Source of the DNA: Streptococcus oralis
GTDB taxonomy: Bacteria > Bacillota > Bacilli > Lactobacillales > Streptococcaceae
Direction of reading: 5' to 3'
Length of the DNA: 64,000 nt
Assembly: GCF_019929345.1 (NCBI RefSeq)
Contig: NZ_JAHZPJ010000014.1
Location: forward strand, 3,236-67,235
Shown: piece by piece, positions 9,607 through 17,241 of the stretch
Layout of the letters: each line of letters starts with the position of its first letter
How positions within the stretch are numbered: the stretch's first letter is position 1
Notes under the pieces: generated by a model
What the model was told of the DNA's origin: nothing
Seen by the model: the letters and a program-made list of their open reading frames with translations, nothing else
The model's database searches: none
Made by a program: the position numbers and the translations under genes

Positions 9607-10968
9607 CTACTTAATTTTCTTTTTGATTGCTTCGATTTCTAAACGTAAATTATCGTCTTCGTCAATCAAGGATTTAATTTTAGCATGGGCATGAATAACG
9701 GTGGTGTGATCTTTTCCTCCAAATTCTTTTCCGATTTTTGGAAGGCTATTATCTGTCAGCTCTCTAGCTAGATACATAGCTACTTGGCGGGCTAAAACGA
9801 TGTTTTGAACTCGTCTTGTACCCTTCATTTCTTTGACACTCACTCCATAAAAATTCCCCACCTCAGTTTGTATTTTGTCAATTGGAATGACTAGCATTTG
9901 GCTAACATCTTGCTTGCGCGCTCTAATAGCTTCTGCCGCAATATCAATACTGATATCCTTAATCTTCTTCACTCTGGCAATTAAAGTGATATCGTTGATC
10001 GCTCCTTCAAGTTCTCGAACATTTGAATCGAATTGACCTGCTAGGTATTCTAGTGTATCGCTTTGAAAATTATAGTCCAAATGTTCCGTTTTACTCTGAA
10101 GAATGGCAATTCGTGTTTCAAAGTCAGGTGGTGTGATATTTTGAGTCAAGCCCCAGCTAAAGCGCGTGACAAGCCTTTCCTCAAGGCCTTCTAAATGTTT
10201 AGGACTTCGGTCACTAGTCAGAACGATTTGTTTTTGATTGCTATGAAGAGCATTGAAGGTATTGAAAAATTCTTCTTGAGTTGCAACTTTTTTACCGCTG
10301 AGAGATTGGATATCATCAATCAGTAAGAGATCAAGGCTACGGTAAGTCTTTTTGAATTTCTCCATTTCTCCAAGTCTCAGGTGTTCAAGAAAATCATTGA
10401 TAAAACTTTCAGCAGGAATGTATTTAACACGCGCATCAGGAATATTTTTCAGAATCTCATTTCCAATCGCATTGAGCAAGTGAGTCTTTCCGAGACCAGG
10501 TCCTCCATAGATAAAAAGAGGATTATAGGTCAAAGCTAAATCTTCTGATACAGCTAGAGCAGCTGACACTGCCCAAACATTCCCATCACCTTGAATAAAG
10601 TTATCAAAGGTATATTTTTCCTTCAATCCTGTCTCAGAATAGGGAATAGTTGGCAATACAGGTGTGTAATCATAAGCGGAGATAGTACCAGTATCACTTA
10701 CTTGAGCAGTTTCAGTACTTTGAGGTTTAGTGAAAATATAATGGGGTCTGATTTCAGAATCATAAATTTCAAAACCAGCTGCAACAATGATATCTTTTAA
10801 TTGCTTTTCCCACACCATTTCCATCTCTGGTCTTGGTAAAAATATAGTTGCGGTACTATCTTCTACTTTGACAAGCTCTGCAGGTGTAGCATAGAAATCA
10901 TACATGGATCGTGTCAATCTTTCTTGAGCAAATTCTAAAATACGATTCCAAAATTGCTTTTCTTTCAA
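9607..10968 (-). CDS. dnaA: Chromosomal replication initiator DnaA
   Basis: A 453-residue AAA+ initiator. Domain I is at about residues 1-80, domain III carries Walker [16 protein letters not shown] and Walker [11 protein letters not shown], and domain IV ends with the DnaA signature [14 protein letters not shown] that contacts DnaA boxes. The start codon is TTG (10968-10966), preceded by AAAGGAGG at ideal spacing. DnaA boxes lie on both sides of the gene, which fits autoregulation and origin function. Length is the normal streptococcal one. Confidence 0.98.
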   Translation of the reverse strand: MKEKQFWNRILEFAQERLTRSMYDFYATPAELVKVEDSTATIFLPRPEMEMVWEKQLKDIIVAAGFEIYDSEIRPHYIFTKPQSTETAQVSDTGTISAYDYTPVLPTIPYSETGLKEKYTFDNFIQGDGNVWAVSAALAVSEDLALTYNPLFIYGGPGLGKTHLLNAIGNEILKNIPDARVKYIPAESFINDFLEHLRLGEMEKFKKTYRSLDLLLIDDIQSLSGKKVATQEEFFNTFNALHSNQKQIVLTSDRSPKHLEGLEERLVTRFSWGLTQNITPPDFETRIAILQSKTEHLDYNFQSDTLEYLAGQFDSNVRELEGAINDITLIARVKKIKDISIDIAAEAIRARKQDVSQMLVIPIDKIQTEVGNFYGVSVKEMKGTRRVQNIVLARQVAMYLARELTDNSLPKIGKEFGGKDHTTVIHAHAKIKSLIDEDDNLRLEIEAIKKKIK

Positions 10969-11177
10969 CTATTTTTCCTCCTTTACTCTGATTTTAGTAG
11001 TTTAGTGCTAAACTTATTTTACCATAGATAGTGAGAATTTTCCACAAGTTGTGGAAAAGAATCCACAATGTTAATGATTCTTATCCACAGGTTGGGGATA
11101 AATAAAAAATTCCTTATTTTATTAGGATTTTTGCTAAAAAAATTAGTGGATAAACTTGTGGGTTAAGAAAATAAAAG
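10969..11177. promoter_or_regulatory. oriC region upstream of dnaA with DnaA boxes
   Basis: Boxes seen: TTTTCCACA 11038-11046, TGTGGAAAA 11050-11058, GAATCCACA 11059-11067, TTATCCACA 11081-11089 (perfect), TTGGGGATAA 11092-11101 and AGTGGATAA 11145-11153. An A/T-rich stretch at 11099-11143 is a candidate unwinding element. A minus-strand extended -10 (TGGTAAAAT, 11016-11024) probably serves dnaA and lies close to the first box. This is the strongest DnaA-box cluster in the window. Confidence 0.88.
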
Positions 11178-11199
11178 AACAGCCTTATTTTAGGCTGTT
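11178..11199 (-). terminator. Terminator overlapping the end of parB
   Basis: AACAGCC / GGCTGTT stem followed on the minus strand by TCTTTTATTTTC. The parB stop codon (11185-11187) falls inside the hairpin, so the terminator is partly coding. Confidence 0.8.
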
Positions 11200-11943
11200 G
11201 ATAATTCTGTCATATTCTTCTTGATTTGAAAAAGAAATAATGATTTTTCCAGTATCTTTTTTAGAAAGTTTAATTTCTACATTCAATCCAAGTTGTTTTT
11301 TTAATTTATCTTCCTCATCTTTGATGAAAGAATCACTTTTTTTCTGCTTCTTTTGTTTTTTCTCTGTCAGTAGTGCTTCTAGCTTTCTCACAGAGATGTC
11401 TTCATTTTTGATTAGTTGAAAGAAATATTCTTGCTGCTCTTTATCCAAACCAACTAGTGAGCGTGCATGAGCTTGAGAAAGTCTACCATTTTCTACTTCA
11501 GATAAGATATATTCTGGTAAGGAAAGTAAACGAATAAAATTAGTGATATAAGGTCGAGATTTCCCCATTTTTTCGGCTATCTCAGTATGAGTAAATCCTT
11601 TTTCTACTAAAGATTCGTAGGCGCGTGCTTCCTCAACTGGATTCAAATTTTCTCTCTGCAAATTTTCAATGATAGACTGGATCATCATTTCCTGATCTGA
11701 GAGGTGCTTCACAACGGCTGGAATAGAGGTCAGACCAGCCAAAAGAGAAGCTCGATATCGTCTCTCTCCTGCAAGGATTTCATAACCGATTACAGGAGAT
11801 TGACGAACAATGATAGGTTGGATAAGCCCATTTTCTTTGATTGACTCAGCTAATTCCCTTAGTTTATCTGCATTAAATTCTTTTCGAGGTTGATAGGGAT
11901 TTTTTTGTATTTCCGAGATAGAAATCATTTCAAATTTTTCCAT
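11185..11943 (-). CDS. parB: Chromosome partitioning protein ParB (Spo0J)
   Basis: A 252-residue ParB/Spo0J protein: the CTPase/clamp domain with NPYQPRKEF and GERRYRAS (the arginine-rich box), a helix-turn-helix region (EKMGKSRPYITNFIRLLSLP), a charged linker and a C-terminal dimerisation segment. ParB loads on parS sites, spreads, and recruits SMC condensin; pneumococcus lacks a cognate ParA, and no parA is seen here. Two perfect palindromic parS-type sites are in this window at 21517-21532 and 32710-32725. The gene is downstream of htrA with a 57-base gap and may be co-transcribed. Confidence 0.96.
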   Translation of the reverse strand: MEKFEMISISEIQKNPYQPRKEFNADKLRELAESIKENGLIQPIIVRQSPVIGYEILAGERRYRASLLAGLTSIPAVVKHLSDQEMMIQSIIENLQRENLNPVEEARAYESLVEKGFTHTEIAEKMGKSRPYITNFIRLLSLPEYILSEVENGRLSQAHARSLVGLDKEQQEYFFQLIKNEDISVRKLEALLTEKKQKKQKKSDSFIKDEEDKLKKQLGLNVEIKLSKKDTGKIIISFSNQEEYDRIINSLK

Positions 11944-11972
11944 GATTCTACACTAACATATATTTTACTTTC

Positions 11973-11990
11973 TGTAAAGTTTCCTTTACA
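11973..11990. repeat. Dyad between htrA and parB
   Basis: TGTAAAG-TTTC-CTTTACA, a perfect 7-base inverted repeat with a 4-base loop in the 57-base htrA-parB gap. It lacks a good T-tract, so it could be an operator, an mRNA processing hairpin or a weak terminator. Confidence 0.45.
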
Positions 11991-12000
11991 CTGATGTCAA

Positions 12001-13182
12001 TTAAGACTCTAAATCACCTGAACTCTTATCTAGTTTAATAGTTGTAGTTTCCTCTTTTCCATTACGGTAATAGGTTATTTTTATGGTGTCTCCGATAGAA
12101 TGATTGTAAAGAGCACTCTGTAAATCTGTTGGAGATGAAATGTTGTTATCGTCAACTTTAGTAATGACATCGTATTTCTCAAGATGTCCATGTGCAGGCA
12201 TATTACTTTGAACAGATTTTACCACAACACCAGAAGTTACGCTACTTGGGATATTTAGTTTTCTAAGATCATTAGCTCCGATATTATCTAGATTAATCAT
12301 TTGGATTCCAAGAGCAGGGCGAGTTACTTTACCATTATTTTCAAGTTGTTTGATAATATTTTGTGCATCATTTGACGGAATAGCAAATCCAAGACCTTCT
12401 ACAGAAGTTCCACCATTACTTGCAATTTTACTTGATGTAATACCGATGACCTGTCCTTGAATATTTACCAGTGGACCACCAGAGTTACCAGGGTTAATGG
12501 CAGTATCTGTTTGAATAGCTTTTGTAGAAATAGCTTGACCATCTTCAGATTTTAGAGAAACATTTCGATTGAGACTTGAGATGATTCCCTGTGTAACTGT
12601 ATTGGCATATTCTGAACCTAGAGGGCTACCAATTGCAATTGCAGTTTCTCCGACATTTAGCTTACTAGAGTCTCCAAATTCCGCTACAGTTGTGACTTTT
12701 TCTGAAGAAATTTTTACGACAGCGATATCAGAGAATGTATCAGACCCAACAATTTCACCAGGAACTTTGGTACCATCCGCCAAACGAATATCAACTTTTG
12801 AAGCTCCACTAATAACGTGTGTGTTAGTCACAAGATAGGCATCTTTGTCATTTTTCTTGTATATAACGCCAGACCCTTCGCTTGCTATCTGTTTATCTGA
12901 ATCAGAATTAGTTTCATCAGAATTAAATACACTGCTTTGTCTGCTAGAGGAAGAATAAGTAATGATTGACACAACAGCATCTTTGATTTTATTGACGGCT
13001 TGAGTTGTTGCAGTTTCATTACTATATGATGTTTGAGTAACAGTACTATTTGTTGTTTGATTTCCTTGTTTTTGATAAAGTTGCAATGTTACGAAACTTC
13101 CTAAGACACCGCTTAAAAATCCTATTAGAATGACTACAAGAAATTTAACTCCTTTTTTATAAAATTTTTGTAAGTGTTTCAT
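12001..13182 (-). CDS. htrA: Serine protease HtrA (DegP family)
   Basis: A 393-residue membrane-anchored trypsin-like protease. One N-terminal transmembrane helix (about residues 12-34) is followed by a Ser/Thr-rich linker, the protease domain with catalytic His in TNTHVISG, Asp in FSDIAVVKI and Ser in GNSGGPL, and one C-terminal PDZ domain ([14 protein letters not shown] onward). In streptococci HtrA degrades misfolded exported proteins and affects competence and virulence. A CiaR-type direct repeat precedes its -10 (13214-13246), matching known control of htrA by CiaRH. Confidence 0.96.
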   Translation of the reverse strand: MKHLQKFYKKGVKFLVVILIGFLSGVLGSFVTLQLYQKQGNQTTNSTVTQTSYSNETATTQAVNKIKDAVVSIITYSSSSRQSSVFNSDETNSDSDKQIASEGSGVIYKKNDKDAYLVTNTHVISGASKVDIRLADGTKVPGEIVGSDTFSDIAVVKISSEKVTTVAEFGDSSKLNVGETAIAIGSPLGSEYANTVTQGIISSLNRNVSLKSEDGQAISTKAIQTDTAINPGNSGGPLVNIQGQVIGITSSKIASNGGTSVEGLGFAIPSNDAQNIIKQLENNGKVTRPALGIQMINLDNIGANDLRKLNIPSSVTSGVVVKSVQSNMPAHGHLEKYDVITKVDDNNISSPTDLQSALYNHSIGDTIKITYYRNGKEETTTIKLDKSSGDLES

Positions 13183-13213
13183 AAACGCCTCCGTTTGTTA
13201 TTTATTTGCTCAA

Positions 13214-13246
13214 ATTATAAACCTATTAACTTAATTTAAGCTTAAA
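13214..13246 (-). promoter_or_regulatory. CiaR-type direct repeat and -10 of htrA
   Basis: On the minus strand, TTTAAG (13246-13241), a 5-base spacer, then ATTAAG (13235-13230), fitting the CiaR consensus TTTAAG-N5-TTTAAG with one change. A TATAAT -10 (13219-13214) follows after 10 bases, so the repeat occupies the -35 zone as expected for a CiaR-activated promoter. Confidence 0.75.
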
Positions 13247-13267
13247 AGATTAAAGTTTTTCACAAGT

Positions 13268-13276
13268 TGTGGATAA
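13268..13276. promoter_or_regulatory. Perfect DnaA box between htrA and rlmH
   Basis: TGTGGATAA, a perfect complement of TTATCCACA, lies about 2.1 kb from the main oriC cluster. A looser TTTTTCACA precedes it at 13256-13264. The purpose is unclear: part of an extended origin, DnaA titration, or chance. Confidence 0.55.
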
Positions 13277-13367
13277 CTCGCTTTATTTTGTGAATTCACT
13301 AGTAATTTTGAATGATTTTTTTGTGTATAAGATGTGAAATGAAGTGTGGATATGATAGAATAGAAGA

Positions 13368-13847
13368 ATGAAAATAAAAATTGTAACAGTAGGAAAATTA
13401 AAAGAAAAATACCTTAAAGATGGAATTGCTGAATATACCAAACGAATTTCTCGTTTTGCTACTGTAGAAATTATTGAATTAGCTGATGAAAAAACTCCAG
13501 ATAAGGCAAGTGAGTCAGAAAATCATAAAATATTAGAAATAGAGGGGAATCGAATTCTTTCCAAAATTGGAGAAAGAGATTTTGTCGTTGTGTTAGCAAT
13601 TGAAGGAAAAACTCTCTCTTCAGAGGAATTCAGTAAGCAGTTAGAACAAGCTCCCATAAAGGGATTTTCTACCCTTACATTTATTATTGGTGGGAGTCTG
13701 GGACTATTTCCTGCTGTGAAGCATCGTGCTAATCTCTCTGTTAGCTTTGGGCGTTTAACTTTACCACATCAGTTAATGAGATTAGTCCTTGTTGAACAAA
13801 TTTATCGTGCTTTTACGATTCAGCAGGGTTCTCCTTATCACAAATAG
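13368..13847 (+). CDS. rlmH: 23S rRNA pseudouridine-1915 N3-methyltransferase RlmH
   Basis: A 159-residue SPOUT methyltransferase that methylates pseudouridine 1915 in helix 69 of 23S rRNA on 70S ribosomes. Visible features: [17 protein letters not shown], the SAM-binding knot with [11 protein letters not shown], and the C-terminal [22 protein letters not shown], all diagnostic. It lies between htrA and tRNA-Arg, the usual pneumococcal arrangement just upstream of comCDE. A tRNA promoter follows within 5 bases of its stop. Confidence 0.97.
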   Translation: MKIKIVTVGKLKEKYLKDGIAEYTKRISRFATVEIIELADEKTPDKASESENHKILEIEGNRILSKIGERDFVVVLAIEGKTLSSEEFSKQLEQAPIKGFSTLTFIIGGSLGLFPAVKHRANLSVSFGRLTLPHQLMRLVLVEQIYRAFTIQQGSPYHK

Positions 13848-13851
13848 AAGA

Positions 13852-13880
13852 TTGACTTAGCTCTTGTTTTTTGATAGAAT
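13852..13880 (+). promoter_or_regulatory. Promoter of tRNA-Arg
   Basis: TTGACT (13852-13857), 17-base spacer, TAGAAT (13875-13880) with an upstream TGA. It sits 10 bases before the tRNA and directly after rlmH. Confidence 0.75.
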
Positions 13881-13890
13881 GGTCATGTTA

Positions 13891-13964
13891 GGTTCCATAG
13901 CTCAGCTGGATAGAGCATTCGCCTTCTAAGCGAACGGTCGCAGGTTCGAATCCTGCTGGGATCA
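13891..13964 (+). tRNA. tRNA-Arg (anticodon TCT)
   Basis: A 74-base cloverleaf. The acceptor stem pairs GGTTCCA with TGGGATC (two G-U pairs), the anticodon stem-loop is TTCGC-CTTCTAA-GCGAA with anticodon TCT reading AGA, and the T arm is GCAGG-TTCGAAT-CCTGC. Discriminator is A; no CCA is encoded. It precedes comC as in pneumococcus. Confidence 0.95.
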
Positions 13965-13978
13965 ATTTTAGATGCAAA

Positions 13979-14003
13979 GCTGGGAAAACTCCCAGCTTTT
14001 TTC
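13979..14003 (+). terminator. Terminator after tRNA-Arg
   Basis: AGCTGGGA / TCCCAGCT stem with a short loop, then TTTTTTC. It insulates the comCDE promoter from the tRNA transcript; the pneumococcal locus is known for some readthrough here. Confidence 0.85.
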
Positions 14004-14013
14004 TTAAAAAAGT

Positions 14014-14080
14014 GCATTTCAGGTGCAAAAAGGTACAGTTGAGAAGAAATTTTTCTTAAATAATCTTCATTTTGTATAAT
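14014..14080 (+). promoter_or_regulatory. ComE-binding direct repeat and -10 of comCDE
   Basis: GCATTTCAG (14014-14022), exactly 12 bases, then ACAGTTGAG (14035-14043): the two imperfect direct repeats bound by phosphorylated ComE in early competence promoters. A TATAAT -10 lies at 14075-14080, and no consensus -35 is present, as expected for an activator-dependent promoter. Controls comC, comD and comE. Confidence 0.9.
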
Positions 14081-14127
14081 AAATTTGTAAGTTAATTTAC
14101 AAGAAAAACAATACAGGAGATTTTATT

Positions 14128-14250
14128 TTGAAAAACATAGTTAAATTGGAACAGTTTAAAAAGCTTACGGAGAAAGAATTGCAGGAGATTCAAGGTGGGG
14201 AAATTAGAAAGGAAAATAATTTTTTATTTTATTTTTTTAAAAGAAAGTAA
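14128..14250 (+). CDS. comC: Competence-stimulating peptide precursor ComC (variant pheromone)
   Basis: A 40-residue precursor starting at a TTG with AGGAGA 7 bases upstream. The leader MKNIVKLEQFKKLTEKEL...IQGG ends in the double-glycine site cut by the ComAB exporter. The predicted mature peptide is EIRKENNFLFYFFKRK (16 residues), with the features of a CSP: Glu1, Arg3, a hydrophobic core and a basic C-terminus. It differs from pneumococcal CSP-1 and CSP-2 over most of its length. It is too short for standard ORF calling. It lies directly upstream of comD under the ComE-dependent promoter. Confidence 0.96.
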   Translation: MKNIVKLEQFKKLTEKELQEIQGGEIRKENNFLFYFFKRK

Positions 14251-14262
14251 AGGGTGAAAAGA

Positions 14263-15582
14263 ATGGATTTTTTCGCAATAATAGGCGTTATATTACATAT
14301 TTTTATTACTAGTAGAAGTTATAATTTGATATGTAACACAACTAGAAAAGAACAATACCTCTTCATTTTTTATACAGTAATAATAGAATTTGTAGTTGAA
14401 TTTTTCTTTTATTCTATATATTTAAATGGACTAGGGATTGAGAAATTTTTATATCCATTTATTTTATACGCTTATTTTATATGGTTTAAAAAGTTTGATA
14501 AGTATAGGGGAGTATTCCTGAGTTTCCTGCTTTCTCTCTTATATCACAGTACTCATACTTTTATAGCTGTAACCCTATCCTCGATAACAGGTGATGAGCT
14601 TGCATTACACTATGAAAGTACATTCTTTCTAGTAGTATTATTGTTGACTTATTTTGTTATTTTAAAAACAATTCGTTATTTTCATTTAGAGCTCACTTAT
14701 TTTGACAAAGACTATCTTTATCCTTTTTTTAAAAAAGTATTTTTTGCCTTAATTTTGTTACATAGTGTATCCTTTATTTCAGATATAGTGAGTACAGTTC
14801 GCCATTTAAATAGTTTCGGAAGTATTTTATCATCGATTATATTTATTTGCCTACTCTTGATTTTCTTTGCAATGAATTCTCATAAGGTTCAAGTTGAAAA
14901 AGAGATTGCTCTAAAACAAAAGAAATTTGAACAGAAACATTTACAGACTTATACAGATGAAATTGTGGGTTTGTATAATGAAATTCGAGGTTTTCGTCAT
15001 GACTATGCTGGGATGCTTGTCAGCATGCAAATGGCAATTGACAGTGGGGATTTACAAGAAATTGACAGAATTTACAAGGAAGTCTTAGTAAAAGCAAATC
15101 AAAAATTGAGGTCAGAAAAGTATACTTACTTTGATTTAAACAGTATAGAGGACTCAGCTTTACGAAGTGTGATTGCTCAATCAATTGTATATGCACGAAA
15201 TAATGATGTAGAGTTTACATTGGAAGTAAAAGATGTTATTACTAGATTGTCAATGGATTTACTTGATCTTGTTCGCATCATGAGTATTCTATTAAATAAT
15301 GCTGTTGAAGGTGCTGCGGATAGTTATTTGAAACAAATGGAAGTTGCAGTCATTAAAATGGATTTTGAAACAGTTATAGTTATCCAGAATTCATGTAAAA
15401 TCACTATGACGCCTTCAGAGGACCTATTTGCCTTAGGTTTCTCTACAAAGGGAAGAAATAGAGGTCTAGGGCTTAATAATGTCAAGGAGATTTTAGATAA
15501 GTATGACAACATTATTTTAGAAACAGAGATGGAAGACAGCACATTTAGACAAATTATTAGATTTAAGAGGGAATTCGAATGA
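14263..15582 (+). CDS. comD: Competence pheromone receptor histidine kinase ComD
   Basis: I start it at the ATG at 14263 (MDFFAIIGV, 439 residues): an AAAGGG ribosome binding site is 8 bases upstream, and pneumococcal ComD begins MDLFG. The GTG at 14254 would overlap that site. The N-terminal half has about six or seven transmembrane segments that bind CSP; the cytoplasmic part carries the phospho-acceptor His in GFRHDYAGM near residue 245 and an HPK10-type ATPase ending NRGLGLNNVKEILDKY. The sensor half diverges from pneumococcal alleles while the kinase half is nearly the same, the mosaic expected for a receptor co-evolving with its pheromone. Confidence 0.96.
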   Translation: MDFFAIIGVILHIFITSRSYNLICNTTRKEQYLFIFYTVIIEFVVEFFFYSIYLNGLGIEKFLYPFILYAYFIWFKKFDKYRGVFLSFLLSLLYHSTHTFIAVTLSSITGDELALHYESTFFLVVLLLTYFVILKTIRYFHLELTYFDKDYLYPFFKKVFFALILLHSVSFISDIVSTVRHLNSFGSILSSIIFICLLLIFFAMNSHKVQVEKEIALKQKKFEQKHLQTYTDEIVGLYNEIRGFRHDYAGMLVSMQMAIDSGDLQEIDRIYKEVLVKANQKLRSEKYTYFDLNSIEDSALRSVIAQSIVYARNNDVEFTLEVKDVITRLSMDLLDLVRIMSILLNNAVEGAADSYLKQMEVAVIKMDFETVIVIQNSCKITMTPSEDLFALGFSTKGRNRGLGLNNVKEILDKYDNIILETEMEDSTFRQIIRFKREFE

Positions 15583-16331
15583 AAGTATTAATTTTAGAAG
15601 ATGTTATTGAGCATCAAGTGAGACTAGAGAGAATATTGAATGAAATCTCTGAGGAATCAAATATTCCTATTTCTTACAAGACAACAGGAAAAGTTCGTGA
15701 GTTTAAGGAATATATCGAAAACGATGAAGTAAACCAGCTTTATTTCCTAGATATCGATATTCACGGAATTGAGAAAAAGGGTTTTGAAGTGGCACAGTTT
15801 ATCCGTCATCACAATCCTTATGCTATTATTGTCTTTATTACCAGTCGATCTGAATTTGCTACCTTAACTTACAAATACCAGGTATCAGCCCTAGATTTTA
15901 TTGATAAAGACATCAATGATGAATTGTTCAAAAAACGTATCGAGCAGAGTATTTTTTACACTAAGAGCATGTTGCTTGAAAACGAAGATGTTGTAGACTA
16001 TTTTGATTACAACTATAAGGGAAATGATTTGAAAATCCCTTACCATGATATTTTGTATATCGAAACAACAGGTGTTTCTCATAAACTGCGGATTATTGGT
16101 AAGAATTTTGCCAAAGAGTTCTATGGAACCATGACAGATATTCAGGAAAAGGACAAACATACCCAGCGCTTTTATTCTCCTCATAAATCTTTCCTAATCA
16201 ATATTGGAAATGTTAGAGAAATTGATCGAAAGAATCTAGAAGTTGTCTTTTATGAAGATCATCGCTGCCCCATCACTCGTTTGAAAGTTCGTAAACTGAA
16301 AGATATTCTAGAGAAAAAAACTAAAAAGTAA
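15579..16331 (+). CDS. comE: Competence response regulator ComE
   Basis: A 250-residue response regulator with a receiver domain (phospho-acceptor Asp58 in YFLDIDIHG) and a C-terminal LytTR DNA-binding domain (PYHDILYIETTGVSHKLRI, FYSPHKSFLINIGN). Its ATG overlaps the comD stop (ATGA). Phosphorylated ComE binds the direct repeat at 14014-14043 and switches on comCDE, comAB and comX. The sequence is close to pneumococcal ComE, so downstream promoter recognition should be conserved. Confidence 0.98.
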   Translation: MKVLILEDVIEHQVRLERILNEISEESNIPISYKTTGKVREFKEYIENDEVNQLYFLDIDIHGIEKKGFEVAQFIRHHNPYAIIVFITSRSEFATLTYKYQVSALDFIDKDINDELFKKRIEQSIFYTKSMLLENEDVVDYFDYNYKGNDLKIPYHDILYIETTGVSHKLRIIGKNFAKEFYGTMTDIQEKDKHTQRFYSPHKSFLINIGNVREIDRKNLEVVFYEDHRCPITRLKVRKLKDILEKKTKK

Positions 16332-16359
16332 TTGACAATTAGTAAGAAATTGATATAAT
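16332..16359 (+). promoter_or_regulatory. Promoter of the tRNA-Glu/tRNA-Asn pair
   Basis: TTGACA (16332-16337), 16-base spacer, TATAAT (16354-16359) with an upstream TGA: a near-consensus housekeeping promoter starting immediately after the comE stop codon. Confidence 0.85.
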
Positions 16360-16382
16360 GGTTATATCTGCTACAGATAGAT

Positions 16383-16454
16383 GGTCCGTTGGTCAAGGGG
16401 TTAAGACACCGCCTTTTCACGGCGGTAACACGGGTTCGAATCCCGTACGGACTA
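16383..16454 (+). tRNA. tRNA-Glu (anticodon TTC)
   Basis: A 72-base tRNA: acceptor GGTCCGT / ACGGACT (G1-U72 wobble), anticodon stem-loop CCGCC-TTTTCAC-GGCGG with TTC anticodon, T arm ending in GGGTTCGAATCCC. Discriminator A, no encoded CCA. First of a two-tRNA transcript. Confidence 0.95.
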
Positions 16455-16459
16455 TTTTA

Positions 16460-16533
16460 TCCGCCATAGCTCAGTTGGTAGTAGCGCATGACTGTTAATC
16501 ATGATGTCGTAGGTTCGAGTCCTACTGGCGGAG
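16460..16533 (+). tRNA. tRNA-Asn (anticodon GTT)
   Basis: A 74-base tRNA only 5 bases after tRNA-Glu. Acceptor TCCGCCA / TGGCGGA, anticodon stem-loop CATGA-CTGTTAA-TCATG with GTT anticodon, discriminator G. No encoded CCA. Confidence 0.95.
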
Positions 16534-16539
16534 TCAGAT

Positions 16540-16567
16540 AAAAAGAACACCACTCGGTGTTCTTTTT
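16540..16567. terminator. Bidirectional terminator between tRNA-Asn and the TetR gene
   Basis: AAAAAGAACACC / GGTGTTCTTTTT perfect stem with a 4-base loop; runs of A on one side and T on the other let it end both the tRNA transcript and the convergent TetR transcript. Confidence 0.9.
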
Positions 16568-16570
16568 CTT

Positions 16571-17113
16571 TTAGTTAGCATCACCTAACATTTTCATAAG
16601 GAAGTCTGTCATTTCTTGCGGGCTTTCTTTTTTTCCATGAGCAATCCAAGTCTGGCAAACACCAAATAGGGCATTTGTTAGATAAATGCTGCTGTATTCG
16701 AGTTCAATTGGATTGAGTTGTAGTTTCATAAAGCGCTTCTGAAGGTCTGTGCTAAGCATAATGTGAAGCTTATTTCTCAAGAAATTTTGGATCTCTTTTG
16801 TACCATTTTCAGATAAGAGTGCAGCTAAGAGTGGCTCAGACTCTAAATATTCAAATACTTCTAAAATGGCATCTCTTTTATGATGAGCATGTTTTTGGAA
16901 AATATACTCAAAGGTATGAAACAGCTTACTTTGGTAATGCTCAATCATATCATACTTATCCTTGTAGTGAGTGTAAAAGCTGGAACGACTGATTCCGGCT
17001 TTTTCTGCTAGCTTGACAGTAGAAATTTGATCGAAGGGTTGGTCCATCAATAATTGAACCATGGCATTTTCGATAATTCGTTTTGTTTTTAAACGTTTGT
17101 TACTTTCTTTCAT
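16571..17113 (-). CDS. TetR-family transcriptional regulator
   Basis: A 180-residue regulator. I start it at 17113 (MKESNKRLKTKRI) because GGAGG precedes that ATG; a GTG 30 bases earlier lacks a site. The N-terminal helix-turn-helix is clear (RIIENAMVQLL, STVKLAEKAGISRSSFYTHYKDK), and the C-terminal half is a TetR_C-type ligand or dimer domain. It is transcribed away from the YhgE-type gene, and two related dyads in the shared region (17136-17150 and 17210-17230) are likely its operators. It probably represses itself and the membrane protein gene; the inducer is unknown. Confidence 0.9.
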   Translation of the reverse strand: MKESNKRLKTKRIIENAMVQLLMDQPFDQISTVKLAEKAGISRSSFYTHYKDKYDMIEHYQSKLFHTFEYIFQKHAHHKRDAILEVFEYLESEPLLAALLSENGTKEIQNFLRNKLHIMLSTDLQKRFMKLQLNPIELEYSSIYLTNALFGVCQTWIAHGKKESPQEMTDFLMKMLGDAN

Positions 17114-17135
17114 AATTCCTCCTTGTACACAAAAA

Positions 17136-17150
17136 TAGACCATGTGTCTA
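17136..17150. promoter_or_regulatory. Putative TetR operator 1
   Basis: TAGAC-CATGT-GTCTA inverted repeat 22 bases upstream of the TetR gene start. It shares the ATGTGT core with operator 2. Confidence 0.6.
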
Positions 17151-17167
17151 AAAAATATTTTTTCACC

Positions 17168-17230
17168 TTGTAATTTAGATTTTTTGATGTATAATCTATT
17201 ATATCAAAATTTTAGACAATATGTGTAAAA
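17168..17230 (+). promoter_or_regulatory. Promoter of the YhgE-type gene with TetR operator 2
   Basis: TTGTAA (17168-17173), 16 bases, TATAAT (17190-17195). The dyad TTTTAGACA-ATA-TGTGTAAAA (17210-17230, one mismatch) lies just after the expected start of transcription and before the AAGGAGG ribosome binding site, so bound repressor would block transcription. Confidence 0.65.
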
Positions 17231-17241
17231 AAGGAGGAAAC

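Noticed and set aside
14254..14262. GTG start for comD, nine bases before the chosen ATG
   Set aside because: It overlaps the AAAGGG ribosome binding site and does not match the usual ComD N-terminus.
12001..17113. Calling the organism S. pneumoniae outright
   Set aside because: The variant ComC, the lacD insertion and the strH/bgaC position differ from the pneumococcal arrangement I know; only the Mitis group can be supported.
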